Assembly: GCA_026001245.1 (NCBI GenBank)
Contig: BNZR01000078.1
Coordinates: 1 to 5,964 of the forward strand
Source of the DNA: Clostridia bacterium
GTDB lineage: Bacteria; Bacillota_A; Clostridia; Oscillospirales; UBA929
DNA: 5,964 nt
Direction: 5' to 3'
In this document: piece by piece, positions 1-5,661 of the stretch
Layout: every line of letters begins with the position of its first letter
How positions within the stretch are numbered: position 1 is the stretch's first letter
Notes under the pieces: generated by a model
What the model saw: the letters and a program-made list of their open reading frames with translations, nothing else
Database searches by the model: none
Told to the model about the DNA's origin: nothing
Program-made: the position numbers and the translations under genes

Positions 1-2
1 AC

Positions 3-329
3 CACGGTGTGCCCATGTCAATAACGCTTTATTGTGACGAGAGCGGACGGACGATACCGCAAGATTTCATTGAAAATCTCGACCCGCCCGCGCCCGTCAA
101 TATTGCGAAATACGCGAAAAGCCAACAGGCGCGGCAAGACGGACGCGCAGATGTATTCTACGCGCTGAAAGAAAACGGTGCGTCGGATTTTTCCATGCTC
201 AACACCGCAAAAACTATGAAATTGAGCAAGCAGGAATACTCTGAAATAAAGGCCAATGTCAACGCAAGATACCTCGCAGAACACCCGCCCGCGCCGCCGG
301 ATAAGCCCTCCGGACTGACGTTGGAATAA
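3..329 (+). CDS. Unrecognised protein, 3' end of a gene entering from the left
   Basis: The reading frame is already open at the left edge (His-Gly precede the GTG at 9 and the ATG at 15) and ends at TAA 327-329, giving at least 108 residues. No ribosome binding site can be seen before the GTG or ATG because the window begins there, so I read it as the C-terminal part of a longer protein; a start at 9 or 15 cannot be excluded. The visible part opens with a short beta-like stretch (SITLYCDESGRTIP), has a mainly helical, charged middle (AKYAKSQQARQDGRADVFY and a later KLSKQEYSEIKANVNARYL) and ends in a proline-rich tail (PPAPPDKPSG). There is no signal peptide, membrane segment or catalytic motif. 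I do not recognise the family. It sits 36 nt upstream of the proposed start of the coupling-protein gene on the same strand, so it is probably part of the same transfer operon. Confidence 0.6.
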   Translation, partial: HGVPMSITLYCDESGRTIPQDFIENLDPPAPVNIAKYAKSQQARQDGRADVFYALKENGASDFSMLNTAKTMKLSKQEYSEIKANVNARYLAEHPPAPPDKPSGLTLE

Positions 330-350
330 CTGTTATATCACAATAATTTC

Positions 351-358
351 GGGAGGTG
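351..358 (+). promoter_or_regulatory. Strong ribosome binding site for the coupling protein
   Basis: GGGAGGTG is an almost ideal Shine-Dalgarno sequence, of the same form used before most genes in this window. The core GGAGG ends at 356, nine nt before the ATA at 366, the same 9-10 nt spacing seen at the other genes here. It is 63 nt from the first conventional in-frame start (GTG 420), far too distant to serve it. This is the main reason for placing the start at 366. Confidence 0.75.
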
Positions 359-365
359 TTCCGTC

Positions 366-2252
366 ATAAAAGCATACAAAATATTATCGTCGCGATGGGT
401 ATTCGCGGCGATATTTGCCGTGCCGATGTTGTTGGCACATATGTCACATTCGCAAGCTTTTCTTGATACAGGGCAGCTCACGGTCGAGCTTCTCGGTAAA
501 ACACAAACCATTGTCCCGGCAGAGTATTGGAAGCATTTTTGTATTACGTACAATGTCTTTTCGGCAGTCGCGTTTTACATGCTCGGTTGGATGATTTATC
601 GCGCAATTATTGAGCCGTTTCTTACGGGACGCAGAAAAGGCGATCCGTTGCGTGAGGAAGATGTGAAAGCCCCGCCATTTCCGTGGCGAAAGGATAAGTT
701 TCAGCTGATTCTCGGCTTGAAGCATAACAAATTCACGGCTGATTATAAACTGAATCCCGAATGGACGATTATTCCTGAAAAAGCATTGTATCAAAACATA
801 CTTATGACGGGTACTATAGGCACAGGCAAAACCGCCAGCTTCATGTATCCCGCGTGTAAACAGGCACTTTTTTATCAGGCGGACAAGCCTAACGAAAAGG
901 CGGGTATGCTGATTTTAGACGTGAAAGGCAATTTTTACGAGCAAGTATTGAAATACGCCGCCGAATGCGGACGCGAAGACGATGTTGTGCTGATAACTCT
1001 GGGCGGGAAATACACCTATAATCCGTTGCACAAGCCGGGAATGGAACCTGTGGACTTGGCGGAACGCAGTAGGCAGGTGCTGAATCTTATCAGCGGTGGC
1101 GGCGGCAACGCTAAGGATAGCTTTTGGAATACAAAATCAGCCGCGATGATAGGCGAATGCATACGACTTATGCGCTTGGTGAACGACGGTTATGTGTCGC
1201 TGGGGCATGTACATGACCTTGTAACGAACACGGAATATTTGGAGGAACAATTGTACAAATTGAAGTATCTTATCGGCGACAAAGATGAGGATTTCCCGGA
1301 GGAACAGGACGCGGAAGCCATTGAAGAGGCTAGGTTTTTCCGCGCAAAGAATGATTTTGATATTCGCATGTCGGATAAATACTTCAAGGGCGAATTCACG
1401 AGCAAAGCCGAGACGACAATCGAAACAATCAAGGCTTGTGTGACGGAGCTGACAAGCTTTTTTGCGTCCAGCCAGGCGATACACGAGAGCTTTTGCCCGG
1501 AGCAGGAGGCTTTGAATTTCTTCGGCTTTGAGGACGTTATCAACGATGGCAAAATTGTTGTATTCGCGATGAATGTAGCGGGTTATCCCAGGGTTGCGCG
1601 AACGATTGCGGCATACTTAAAGCTGGACTTTCAAAGCGAGGTTCAGCAACGCACTGTGCCGTCACGAGGACTGAATCGCACACGCCCGGTGTTCTTTATC
1701 TGTGACGAGTATCAGGAGTTTTGCACCTCAAACGACGGCAATTTCTATGGCGTTTCCAGAGAGGCGAAATGTTGCTCGATTGTGGCAAGTCAGAGCTACA
1801 CTTCTATGTCTAAAACGCTGGGAGACGACAAGGCTTTTAATACGCTACAGCAGAATCTTGTCAACAAAATATGGTTGCGCTCCGATGATAAGCTGACGAT
1901 TGACACTGCCCAGCAGCTCACAGGCAAGGAGGAAAAACGGCGGTATTCCACGAATATCTCCGAATCAATGGCTGATACGAAGCACTCGAAAATCTTCGGC
2001 GGTTTGGTGGGAAACAAGGCCAGCGTTTCAGAGAGTACGAATGTATCAACACAACGCGATTTTGTGTTCGAGGAACGCATATTTACGCAGGTGCTTGTGA
2101 TGTTTACGGCGATATGCTTTGTGGCGCATGACACGGGTATGCAGGAGCCAGGAATAGTACATCTTTTGCCGTACTTCAAAAACCCGATTTCAGATGGTAT
2201 ACGGCTACCCAAAGAGCCGGAAAGCGAAGTGTCTATATGCTTGGATTTTTAG
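366..2252 (+). CDS. VirD4/TraG-type conjugative coupling protein (T4CP ATPase)
   Basis: Type IV coupling proteins are membrane-anchored hexameric ATPases that bring the relaxase-bound DNA strand to the conjugation channel. From the proposed ATA start at 366 the product has 628 residues, normal for the family. Two N-terminal membrane helices are visible (about residues 6-24 and 62-82). A Walker A loop GTIGTGKT lies at 149-156 (DNA 810-833) and a Walker B FFICDE with D447-E448 (DNA 1692-1709). Downstream, IVASQS with Q476 followed by an LxxNLVNKIWLRSDD stretch and QQLTGKEE matches the C-terminal ATPase region of VirD4/TraG proteins. The first conventional start, GTG 420, gives 610 residues but cuts the first membrane helix and has no ribosome binding site. 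The frame is open from TAA 327-329 onward, and no ATG, GTG or TTG occurs between there and 420. The 3' end overlaps the next gene by 16 nt. Family assignment is firm; the exact start is less so. Confidence 0.92.
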   Translation: MKAYKILSSRWVFAAIFAVPMLLAHMSHSQAFLDTGQLTVELLGKTQTIVPAEYWKHFCITYNVFSAVAFYMLGWMIYRAIIEPFLTGRRKGDPLREEDVKAPPFPWRKDKFQLILGLKHNKFTADYKLNPEWTIIPEKALYQNILMTGTIGTGKTASFMYPACKQALFYQADKPNEKAGMLILDVKGNFYEQVLKYAAECGREDDVVLITLGGKYTYNPLHKPGMEPVDLAERSRQVLNLISGGGGNAKDSFWNTKSAAMIGECIRLMRLVNDGYVSLGHVHDLVTNTEYLEEQLYKLKYLIGDKDEDFPEEQDAEAIEEARFFRAKNDFDIRMSDKYFKGEFTSKAETTIETIKACVTELTSFFASSQAIHESFCPEQEALNFFGFEDVINDGKIVVFAMNVAGYPRVARTIAAYLKLDFQSEVQQRTVPSRGLNRTRPVFFICDEYQEFCTSNDGNFYGVSREAKCCSIVASQSYTSMSKTLGDDKAFNTLQQNLVNKIWLRSDDKLTIDTAQQLTGKEEKRRYSTNISESMADTKHSKIFGGLVGNKASVSESTNVSTQRDFVFEERIFTQVLVMFTAICFVAHDTGMQEPGIVHLLPYFKNPISDGIRLPKEPESEVSICLDF

Positions 2253-2629
2253 TGCTTGCAATTATCGCGCTGATTGCGATAGATTTATGGAAGTACCATC
2301 CGTACAAACGCATAAACAGTGTGCTTGTCTACTCATATTTCGGGCATTGGATTAGCATGAAGCCGGAAAAACGCACTCGCAATCGCGATTACAAATCTAA
2401 TATCACGGCGGCGGCATTGGGAATCGCGGCACTCCCGCGTGGGGTGTATCGCGCTAAGACGCACGAAAAGCTAATACGCATACTCGAAAACTACAAGCAA
2501 ACCACGATAATCAGGCGCAGGAAATTGAATAGGTCGATAAAGCTGTCTGAATTAGAACGAGCGTTGAATAAAACAGACGACTTCTCCGCAAATGTCACGC
2601 TGTACTACATAAAATTTGAGGTGATATAG
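2237..2629 (+). CDS. Small single-TM basic protein of unknown function
   Basis: The 130-residue product starts with a clear hydrophobic helix (about residues 2-17, LGFLVLAIIALIAID). It continues as a strongly basic soluble part rich in Arg and Lys, including an IIRRRKLNR stretch and a helical C-terminal end. By the positive-inside rule the basic part should be cytoplasmic. ATG 2237 lies inside the end of the coupling-protein gene (stop 2250-2252), and only a poor purine-rich stretch (GGAAAGCGAAG) precedes it, so translation is probably coupled to the upstream gene. A GTG at 2252 forming TAGTG with that stop is an alternative start, but it would remove five residues of the helix and has no better binding site. 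I do not recognise a family. Its position directly after the coupling protein suggests an accessory membrane partner, which is inference only. Confidence 0.8.
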   Translation: MLGFLVLAIIALIAIDLWKYHPYKRINSVLVYSYFGHWISMKPEKRTRNRDYKSNITAAALGIAALPRGVYRAKTHEKLIRILENYKQTTIIRRRKLNRSIKLSELERALNKTDDFSANVTLYYIKFEVI

Positions 2630-3531
2630 TGACACGTTCTGAGCAAATAGCCGCCGCGAAAGGCTGTGATTTAGTCGAGCTTGCAAAACGCATGGGTTTT
2701 GAGGTTAAAAAGAGCGGAAACGAGTACTATTTAGCCGAGCATGACAGCCTTAAAATCTCCAACAATCTATGGTTTTGGCACAGTCACGGCATAGGCGGCT
2801 CGACTATAGACTTTGCTATGCGTTTTCCGTATGAGAAAACCTTTGCGCAGGCTACGGATTACGTACTCGAAACTATGGGTAAATCCGAAGCTTACGCGAG
2901 GCCGGACACGCCTAAAACTACTACAATCTCTGATTTTCAACCGCCCGTAAAAGCCGCCGATATGTCCCGTGTTTTCGCGTATCTTACTGCTACAAGGCAT
3001 ATTGACGCGGAAATTGTGCGGGATTTGCGGCGCAACGGCTCACTGTATCAGAGTGCTAAAGGTTCAAATTGCGTGTTTGTAGGCAAGGATACGGGCGGCG
3101 CGGCGCGTTATGCCTTTGAGCGCGGCACGTTGTCTTACGTTCGCTATGACAGGGACTGCGCGGGGTCGGACAAAAGCTATGGCTTTTTCATGTCGGGCGA
3201 GGGCGACACCGTGGCGGTATTCGAGTCGCCCATCGACGCGATGAGCCATGCCACACTTGCTAAAAAGAGCGGTGAGGACTATCGAAATGTGCATAGATTA
3301 TCGCTCGGCGGCGTGTCTGAAAAGGCGCTGGCGCGGTTTTTGGAGGAACGTCCGGATATTAAGCATGTGCGGCTGTGTTTGGACAACGACAGCGCGGGGA
3401 ACGCCGCCTGTGAGCGGATTACAAGGGATTTTGCGGAGCGTGTGAGCGTGGCGCGGGAAGCTCCGAAGAGTAAGGATTTCAACGAGGATTTGCAATTTGC
3501 GGCGTGTGGGAGAGAGGTGATTTTGGAATGA
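2629..3531 (+). CDS. DUF3991/Toprim-domain protein, primase-like
   Basis: This 300-residue protein has the layout of the DUF3991 plus Toprim proteins common on Firmicute conjugative elements and plasmids, related to DnaG-type primases. Residues about 1-85 correspond to the usual CHC2-like N-terminal region (HDSLKI, then NLWFWHSHGIGGSTIDF at 46-62), but the cysteine ligands of a zinc ribbon are absent. Residues about 112-190 correspond to DUF3991. The Toprim fold follows, with VFESPIDAMS (E199), LCLDNDSAGNAA (D252, D254) and SKDFNEDL (K282, D283), the expected metal-binding acidic set. Toprim domains carry out nucleotidyl transfer or strand cleavage; priming of the transferred strand or plasmid replication is the likely job, though activity is not shown here. 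GTG 2629 overlaps the previous stop as TAGTG and follows GAGGTG at 2618-2623 by a 7-nt gap. The stop overlaps the next ATG as ATGA. Confidence 0.88.
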   Translation: MTRSEQIAAAKGCDLVELAKRMGFEVKKSGNEYYLAEHDSLKISNNLWFWHSHGIGGSTIDFAMRFPYEKTFAQATDYVLETMGKSEAYARPDTPKTTTISDFQPPVKAADMSRVFAYLTATRHIDAEIVRDLRRNGSLYQSAKGSNCVFVGKDTGGAARYAFERGTLSYVRYDRDCAGSDKSYGFFMSGEGDTVAVFESPIDAMSHATLAKKSGEDYRNVHRLSLGGVSEKALARFLEERPDIKHVRLCLDNDSAGNAACERITRDFAERVSVAREAPKSKDFNEDLQFAACGREVILE

Positions 3532-3818
3532 AAGCGATTATGGCAAAAGTGTTCAAATTCCTGCGTCTGCGTGAGCGCACTATGATAATAGTGGCGTATC
3601 CGCTGGTGCTTGCGGCGGCTTTGATATACTTAAAGTTGCCGAAAACACTGTTTGCAGAACACCCGGTTATGTACGGCGCGATATGCTTTGTACTCGCGTT
3701 TTTCCTAGTGGCTTCAACGGTGTATGAGATTATTGCGCGTGTGATGAAGCATGGCAGACAGGGCAAGCATTTAAAGATACGCCAACGCTCCGGGATTGAA
3801 TTGCCGGAGGATAAGTAG
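3528..3818 (+). CDS. Small two-TM membrane protein of unknown function
   Basis: A 96-residue product with a basic amphipathic N-terminus (KVFKFLRLRER), two membrane helices (about residues 19-36 and 48-70) joined by a short KTLFAEHPVMY loop, and a basic tail (KHGRQGKHLKIRQR). Both ends should be cytoplasmic with a short external loop. I chose ATG 3528 over the upstream in-frame GTG at 3504 because GAGGTG at 3514-3519 sits at the right distance from it and because it makes an ATGA overlap with the stop of the Toprim gene, a usual sign of translational coupling. The size and topology resemble small channel or holin-like proteins, but many unrelated families look like this and I see no diagnostic motif. 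It ends the tight gene block; 33 nt separate it from the next start. Confidence 0.78.
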   Translation: MKAIMAKVFKFLRLRERTMIIVAYPLVLAAALIYLKLPKTLFAEHPVMYGAICFVLAFFLVASTVYEIIARVMKHGRQGKHLKIRQRSGIELPEDK

Positions 3819-3823
3819 GGCGC

Positions 3824-3852
3824 TTGACAATGAAATGGAGGTGTGTTATACT
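3824..3852 (+). promoter_or_regulatory. Near-consensus sigma-A promoter overlapping a ribosome binding site
   Basis: TTGACA at 3824-3829 and TATACT at 3847-3852 are separated by exactly 17 nt: a perfect -35 and a one-mismatch -10. The spacer contains the GGAGGTG ribosome binding site of the next gene, and the last T of the -10 is the first base of its TTG start. Transcription would begin near 3859, inside that gene, so this promoter could not make an mRNA carrying the full gene with its binding site. It may serve a shorter product or the downstream genes, or it may be fortuitous. The match is clear; the function is not. Confidence 0.55.
3837..3843 (+). promoter_or_regulatory. Ribosome binding site deciding a TTG start
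   Basis: GGAGGTG with its GGAGG core ending at 3841 lies 10 nt before TTG 3852. An in-frame GTG at 3843 overlaps the binding site itself and is too close to be used. The binding site therefore selects TTG 3852, the same spacing and start codon as at the later gene beginning at 4986. Confidence 0.7.
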
Positions 3853-4589
3853 TGAGAAGCAGAGATATTCCAATAATTTTTTGGTACTTTCTGATTCTGT
3901 TCCTTTGGGGAGGGCTGATGTTTTTGTTTGCCGCTTGGGATATTGACAATACGCTGTCGCTGGTTGGTCTAATCGGCGGCTCAATTGGCATTTTCGGAGG
4001 GACTGTAGGGGCGGTTACCAGTATTATTGTCGCGAAAATCAACACCAGAGGAAAAACTGCACAGAGTATTTCTCTCGAACAAGCCGACGCGGATTCATAT
4101 GAATTGCTTCAATACATCAAAGATCACAGCAATGAGCGCGAAGCCGTCGGGGAGTACATAACAACTTGTAAGGCCATTAAGCCGCGTCTCACTTTGCCGG
4201 AGAGTTGCGATTTTCATCACTCGTTGTACCTCGACGCGCCTGAAAATGCTAAAGACGATGCGTGGGAGTTGTTTTTGGACGAGTGTGCAGAAGCTCGCGA
4301 TCACTACCGTAAAAGGCAAAAATTCGGACGCTTAAATCTTTCGACGGGACGCATATTCGGACCGCAACGCAAGGTTGACACGCTATGGTGGTTCTTCTTT
4401 GCGGCGATCGCAACCATTCCTATCTTGAGCCTAATAATCGTAAGCACCCTGACACCGCTTTCAGGAGTGCCACTTTTGCTGACGTATTTCGTGCCGATTG
4501 TGTTAATGGTATACATAGGCCACAGGCTATGGCGATACGAGAAAAAGGTTAGAAAGCTCCTTGAACGAATCAAAGGGAAGACAAACTAA
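3852..4589 (+). CDS. Four-TM protein with a central soluble domain, unknown function
   Basis: The 245-residue product has two N-terminal membrane helices (about residues 7-28 and 36-60), the second glycine-rich (GLIGGSIGIFGGTVGA). A soluble acidic and mixed-charge domain of about 110 residues follows (about 62-173). It contains LEQADADSYELLQYIKDH and two Cys-containing stretches (TTCKAIKP and ESCDFHHSLY). Two C-terminal helices come next (about 179-201 and 206-223), then a very basic tail ending KKVRKLLERIKGKTN. The charge pattern puts both termini and the central domain on the cytoplasmic side. TTG 3852 was chosen because GGAGG is 10 nt upstream. I recognise no family. It follows the transfer block closely and is followed directly by an intrinsic terminator, so it closes that transcription unit. 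A role in the envelope of the mating apparatus is possible from context only. Confidence 0.78.
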   Translation: MRSRDIPIIFWYFLILFLWGGLMFLFAAWDIDNTLSLVGLIGGSIGIFGGTVGAVTSIIVAKINTRGKTAQSISLEQADADSYELLQYIKDHSNEREAVGEYITTCKAIKPRLTLPESCDFHHSLYLDAPENAKDDAWELFLDECAEARDHYRKRQKFGRLNLSTGRIFGPQRKVDTLWWFFFAAIATIPILSLIIVSTLTPLSGVPLLLTYFVPIVLMVYIGHRLWRYEKKVRKLLERIKGKTN

Positions 4590-4601
4590 AAATCATGTAC
4601 G

Positions 4602-4629
4602 AAAAACGCCCGATATTCGGGCGTTTTTT
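4602..4629 (+). terminator. Rho-independent terminator
   Basis: CGCCCGA at 4607-4613 pairs perfectly with TCGGGCG at 4617-4623 around a three-base TAT loop. Five A before and six T after extend the stem to about 12 pairs and provide the U tract (4624-4629). It begins 12 nt after the stop of the four-TM gene. The A and T flanks make it potentially bidirectional, but no gene on the other strand needs it. Confidence 0.9.
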
Positions 4630-4655
4630 CATGTGGCAGAGGGAGGTGAAAAGAG

Positions 4656-4925
4656 ATGGATGACGCGATTGGAACGACGCTTGTAATGGGCATAACAGTG
4701 CTTATAGCTATTGCATTCAATATATTTTTCACATTCTATGAAGCGGCTAATTTGAAGAGTGCCAGCGAGAGATTGTCGGGAAAGCTTGAGAACGACATCA
4801 ATCGATTATCCCAAAAACTCGAAAGTATTGAGAAAACCTTAGTGGTTCTACGCGATAAGGCTGTTGAGCAAGATACTAGACTTGAAATCCTCATTAAAGT
4901 CATCAGCCGACAACCGCTAAATTAA
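4656..4925 (+). CDS. Small TM plus coiled-coil protein (first of a tandem pair)
   Basis: An 89-residue protein with one N-terminal membrane helix (about residues 7-29) and then a coiled coil to about residue 83. Hydrophobic residues follow a 3-4 spacing (I48, L51, L55, I58, L62, L65). The ATG at 4656 follows GGGAGGTG (4641-4648) with a 9-nt gap from the GGAGG core, so the start is secure. The short N-terminus followed by a long coil suggests a membrane-tethered cytoplasmic oligomer. The size and layout recall small phage or bacteriocin-like TM/coil proteins such as XhlA or BhlA, but I see no sequence feature that proves such a link. It shares a gap-free 20-residue match with the next gene across the helix-coil junction. 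No promoter is visible between the terminator at 4602-4629 and its start, so it may depend on read-through. Confidence 0.82.
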   Translation: MDDAIGTTLVMGITVLIAIAFNIFFTFYEAANLKSASERLSGKLENDINRLSQKLESIEKTLVVLRDKAVEQDTRLEILIKVISRQPLN

Positions 4926-4939
4926 CGCCAAACGCAGTG

Positions 4940-4968
4940 TTGACAACGCTCGACAAATAGACTATAAT
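4940..4968 (+). promoter_or_regulatory. Fully consensus sigma-A promoter
   Basis: TTGACA at 4940-4945 and TATAAT at 4963-4968 with a 17-nt spacer, the ideal housekeeping promoter. The expected transcription start is near 4975-4976, within or just after the GGAGG core at 4971-4975. The following TTG gene (4986) would therefore have a leader of only about 10 nt and an incomplete ribosome binding site on this transcript. Confidence 0.85.
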
Positions 4969-4977
4969 GGGGAGGTG
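4969..4977 (+). promoter_or_regulatory. Ribosome binding site directly after a -10 box
   Basis: GGGGAGGTG begins at the base after the TATAAT box. Its GGAGG core ends at 4975, 10 nt before TTG 4986. The spacing supports the TTG start over the downstream ATG 5004. Transcripts reading through from upstream would carry the whole site; those from the adjacent promoter would carry little of it. Confidence 0.75.
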
Positions 4978-4985
4978 AGAAAATT

Positions 4986-5525
4986 TTGGAATGGAGTGAG
5001 TTTATGGATGTCGCTATTACAAGCGCACTAATCGGAGGTGGCATACTGCTTGCAAGCAATATAATTGCCACAATCAAGGACATGTTAAACTTAAAAGATG
5101 TGGAAAAGCGTTTGCACGAAGAGCATGGAACGCTGTCCGCGAAACACCAAGAGTTAGCCAAAGGGTTATCTGCTGAACATACTGGGCTCAAGGAAACATT
5201 ATCCAAAGAACACGACGGCTTGGCTAAAAACCTCGATGGATTAAGCCAAAAACACAAAGACATCAATAAAACAGTAGCCGAGTTGCTAGACTACGCGAAA
5301 GCGGAAGAAGTACGCCGTCAGGCATTGGAGAGCGTAAATGTAGCCAACACACTGGGTGCTCTAAAGCGGGAGTTTGACGAAATAGCTAGAGCGAATCGGG
5401 TATTAGTCACAGAAATGGATAACCTCAAAAGGCAGCTTGAAGCGCGGGAAGACGAACTGCGCGAATTAAAGGAACGTCAACCGAAACGCCAGCCGCCCGC
5501 TAAGCCGGGAATGACGCGAGATTAA
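4986..5525 (+). CDS. TM plus long coiled-coil protein with histidine-led repeats (second of a tandem pair)
   Basis: A 179-residue protein. One N-terminal membrane helix spans about residues 9-30. A long, highly charged helix runs from about 36 to 163, and a basic proline-rich tail follows (RQPKRQPPAKPG). Between 47 and 93 the helix is made of units starting with His: H47, H54, H65, H76 and H90, with Leu at +3 in four of the five (Ile93 in the last) and at +7 in the 11-residue ones. Spacings of 7, 11, 11 and 14 fit a mixed heptad/hendecad coiled coil. The second half has ordinary heptad character (ALKREFDEIARANRVLVTEM, then LKRQLEAREDELRELKER). TTG 4986 is chosen for its 10-nt distance from GGAGG; ATG 5004 would still keep the membrane helix. 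It has its own consensus promoter and a probable terminator. I recognise no family. A membrane-tethered scaffold or tether is a reasonable physical description, not a proven role. Confidence 0.82.
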   Translation: MEWSEFMDVAITSALIGGGILLASNIIATIKDMLNLKDVEKRLHEEHGTLSAKHQELAKGLSAEHTGLKETLSKEHDGLAKNLDGLSQKHKDINKTVAELLDYAKAEEVRRQALESVNVANTLGALKREFDEIARANRVLVTEMDNLKRQLEAREDELRELKERQPKRQPPAKPGMTRD

Positions 5526-5549
5526 CCCCGGCAGAGAGAAAAAACACAA

Positions 5550-5573
5550 CCCTCCACGTCGGGGGATTTTTTT
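5550..5573 (+). terminator. Probable Rho-independent terminator
   Basis: CCCTC (5550-5554) can pair with GGGGG (5561-5565), including one G-T wobble, around a six-base loop, and seven T follow after one A (5567-5573). A longer-range alternative pairs CCCCG at 5526-5530 with CGGGG at 5560-5564. The hairpin is weaker than the one at 4602-4629, but its place 24 nt after a stop and just before a new promoter fits a terminator. Confidence 0.6.
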
Positions 5574-5590
5574 GCGAAAAGTTGCAAAAA
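5569..5590. repeat. Short inverted repeat between terminator and promoter
   Basis: TTTTTGC at 5569-5575 is the exact reverse complement of GCAAAAA at 5584-5590, with an eight-base centre. It shares its left arm with the T tract of the preceding terminator and ends four nt before the -35 box at 5595. It could be an operator or simply an A/T-rich coincidence. Confidence 0.35.
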
Positions 5591-5594
5591 CCCC

Positions 5595-5623
5595 TTGACA
5601 TTCCAGCGAAAAAGGCGTATAAT
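5595..5623 (+). promoter_or_regulatory. Fully consensus sigma-A promoter
   Basis: TTGACA at 5595-5600 and TATAAT at 5618-5623 are separated by 17 nt. Transcription should start near A5630, giving a conventional leader of about 32 nt that contains AGGAGGT at 5647-5653 before ATG 5662. It follows a probable terminator, so the Pro/Thr-rich gene forms its own transcription unit, likely expressed strongly unless a repressor acts. Confidence 0.9.
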
Positions 5624-5661
5624 ATACTTAGAGGGAAAGCTCAAACAGGAGGTAATTTCAG

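Noticed and set aside
321..348. Possible promoter TTGGAA-N16-ATAATT before the coupling protein
   Set aside because: Both hexamers are poor and the spacing is short, unlike the three strong promoters elsewhere in the window.
3..2252. Read-through fusion of the first gene and the coupling protein, since both share one frame separated only by TAA 327-329
   Set aside because: A strong ribosome binding site lies between them and the coupling protein has a complete N-terminal membrane helix from 366, so separate genes are the simpler reading.
3479..4045. Minus-strand open frame of 188 codons
   Set aside because: It runs antisense across three + strand genes that have good ribosome binding sites and clear membrane helices, and I see no binding site or promoter for it.
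4375..4403. TTGACA inside the four-TM gene as a promoter for the gene at 4656
   Set aside because: No -10-like hexamer occurs 16-18 nt downstream; the bases at the right distance are TTTGCG.
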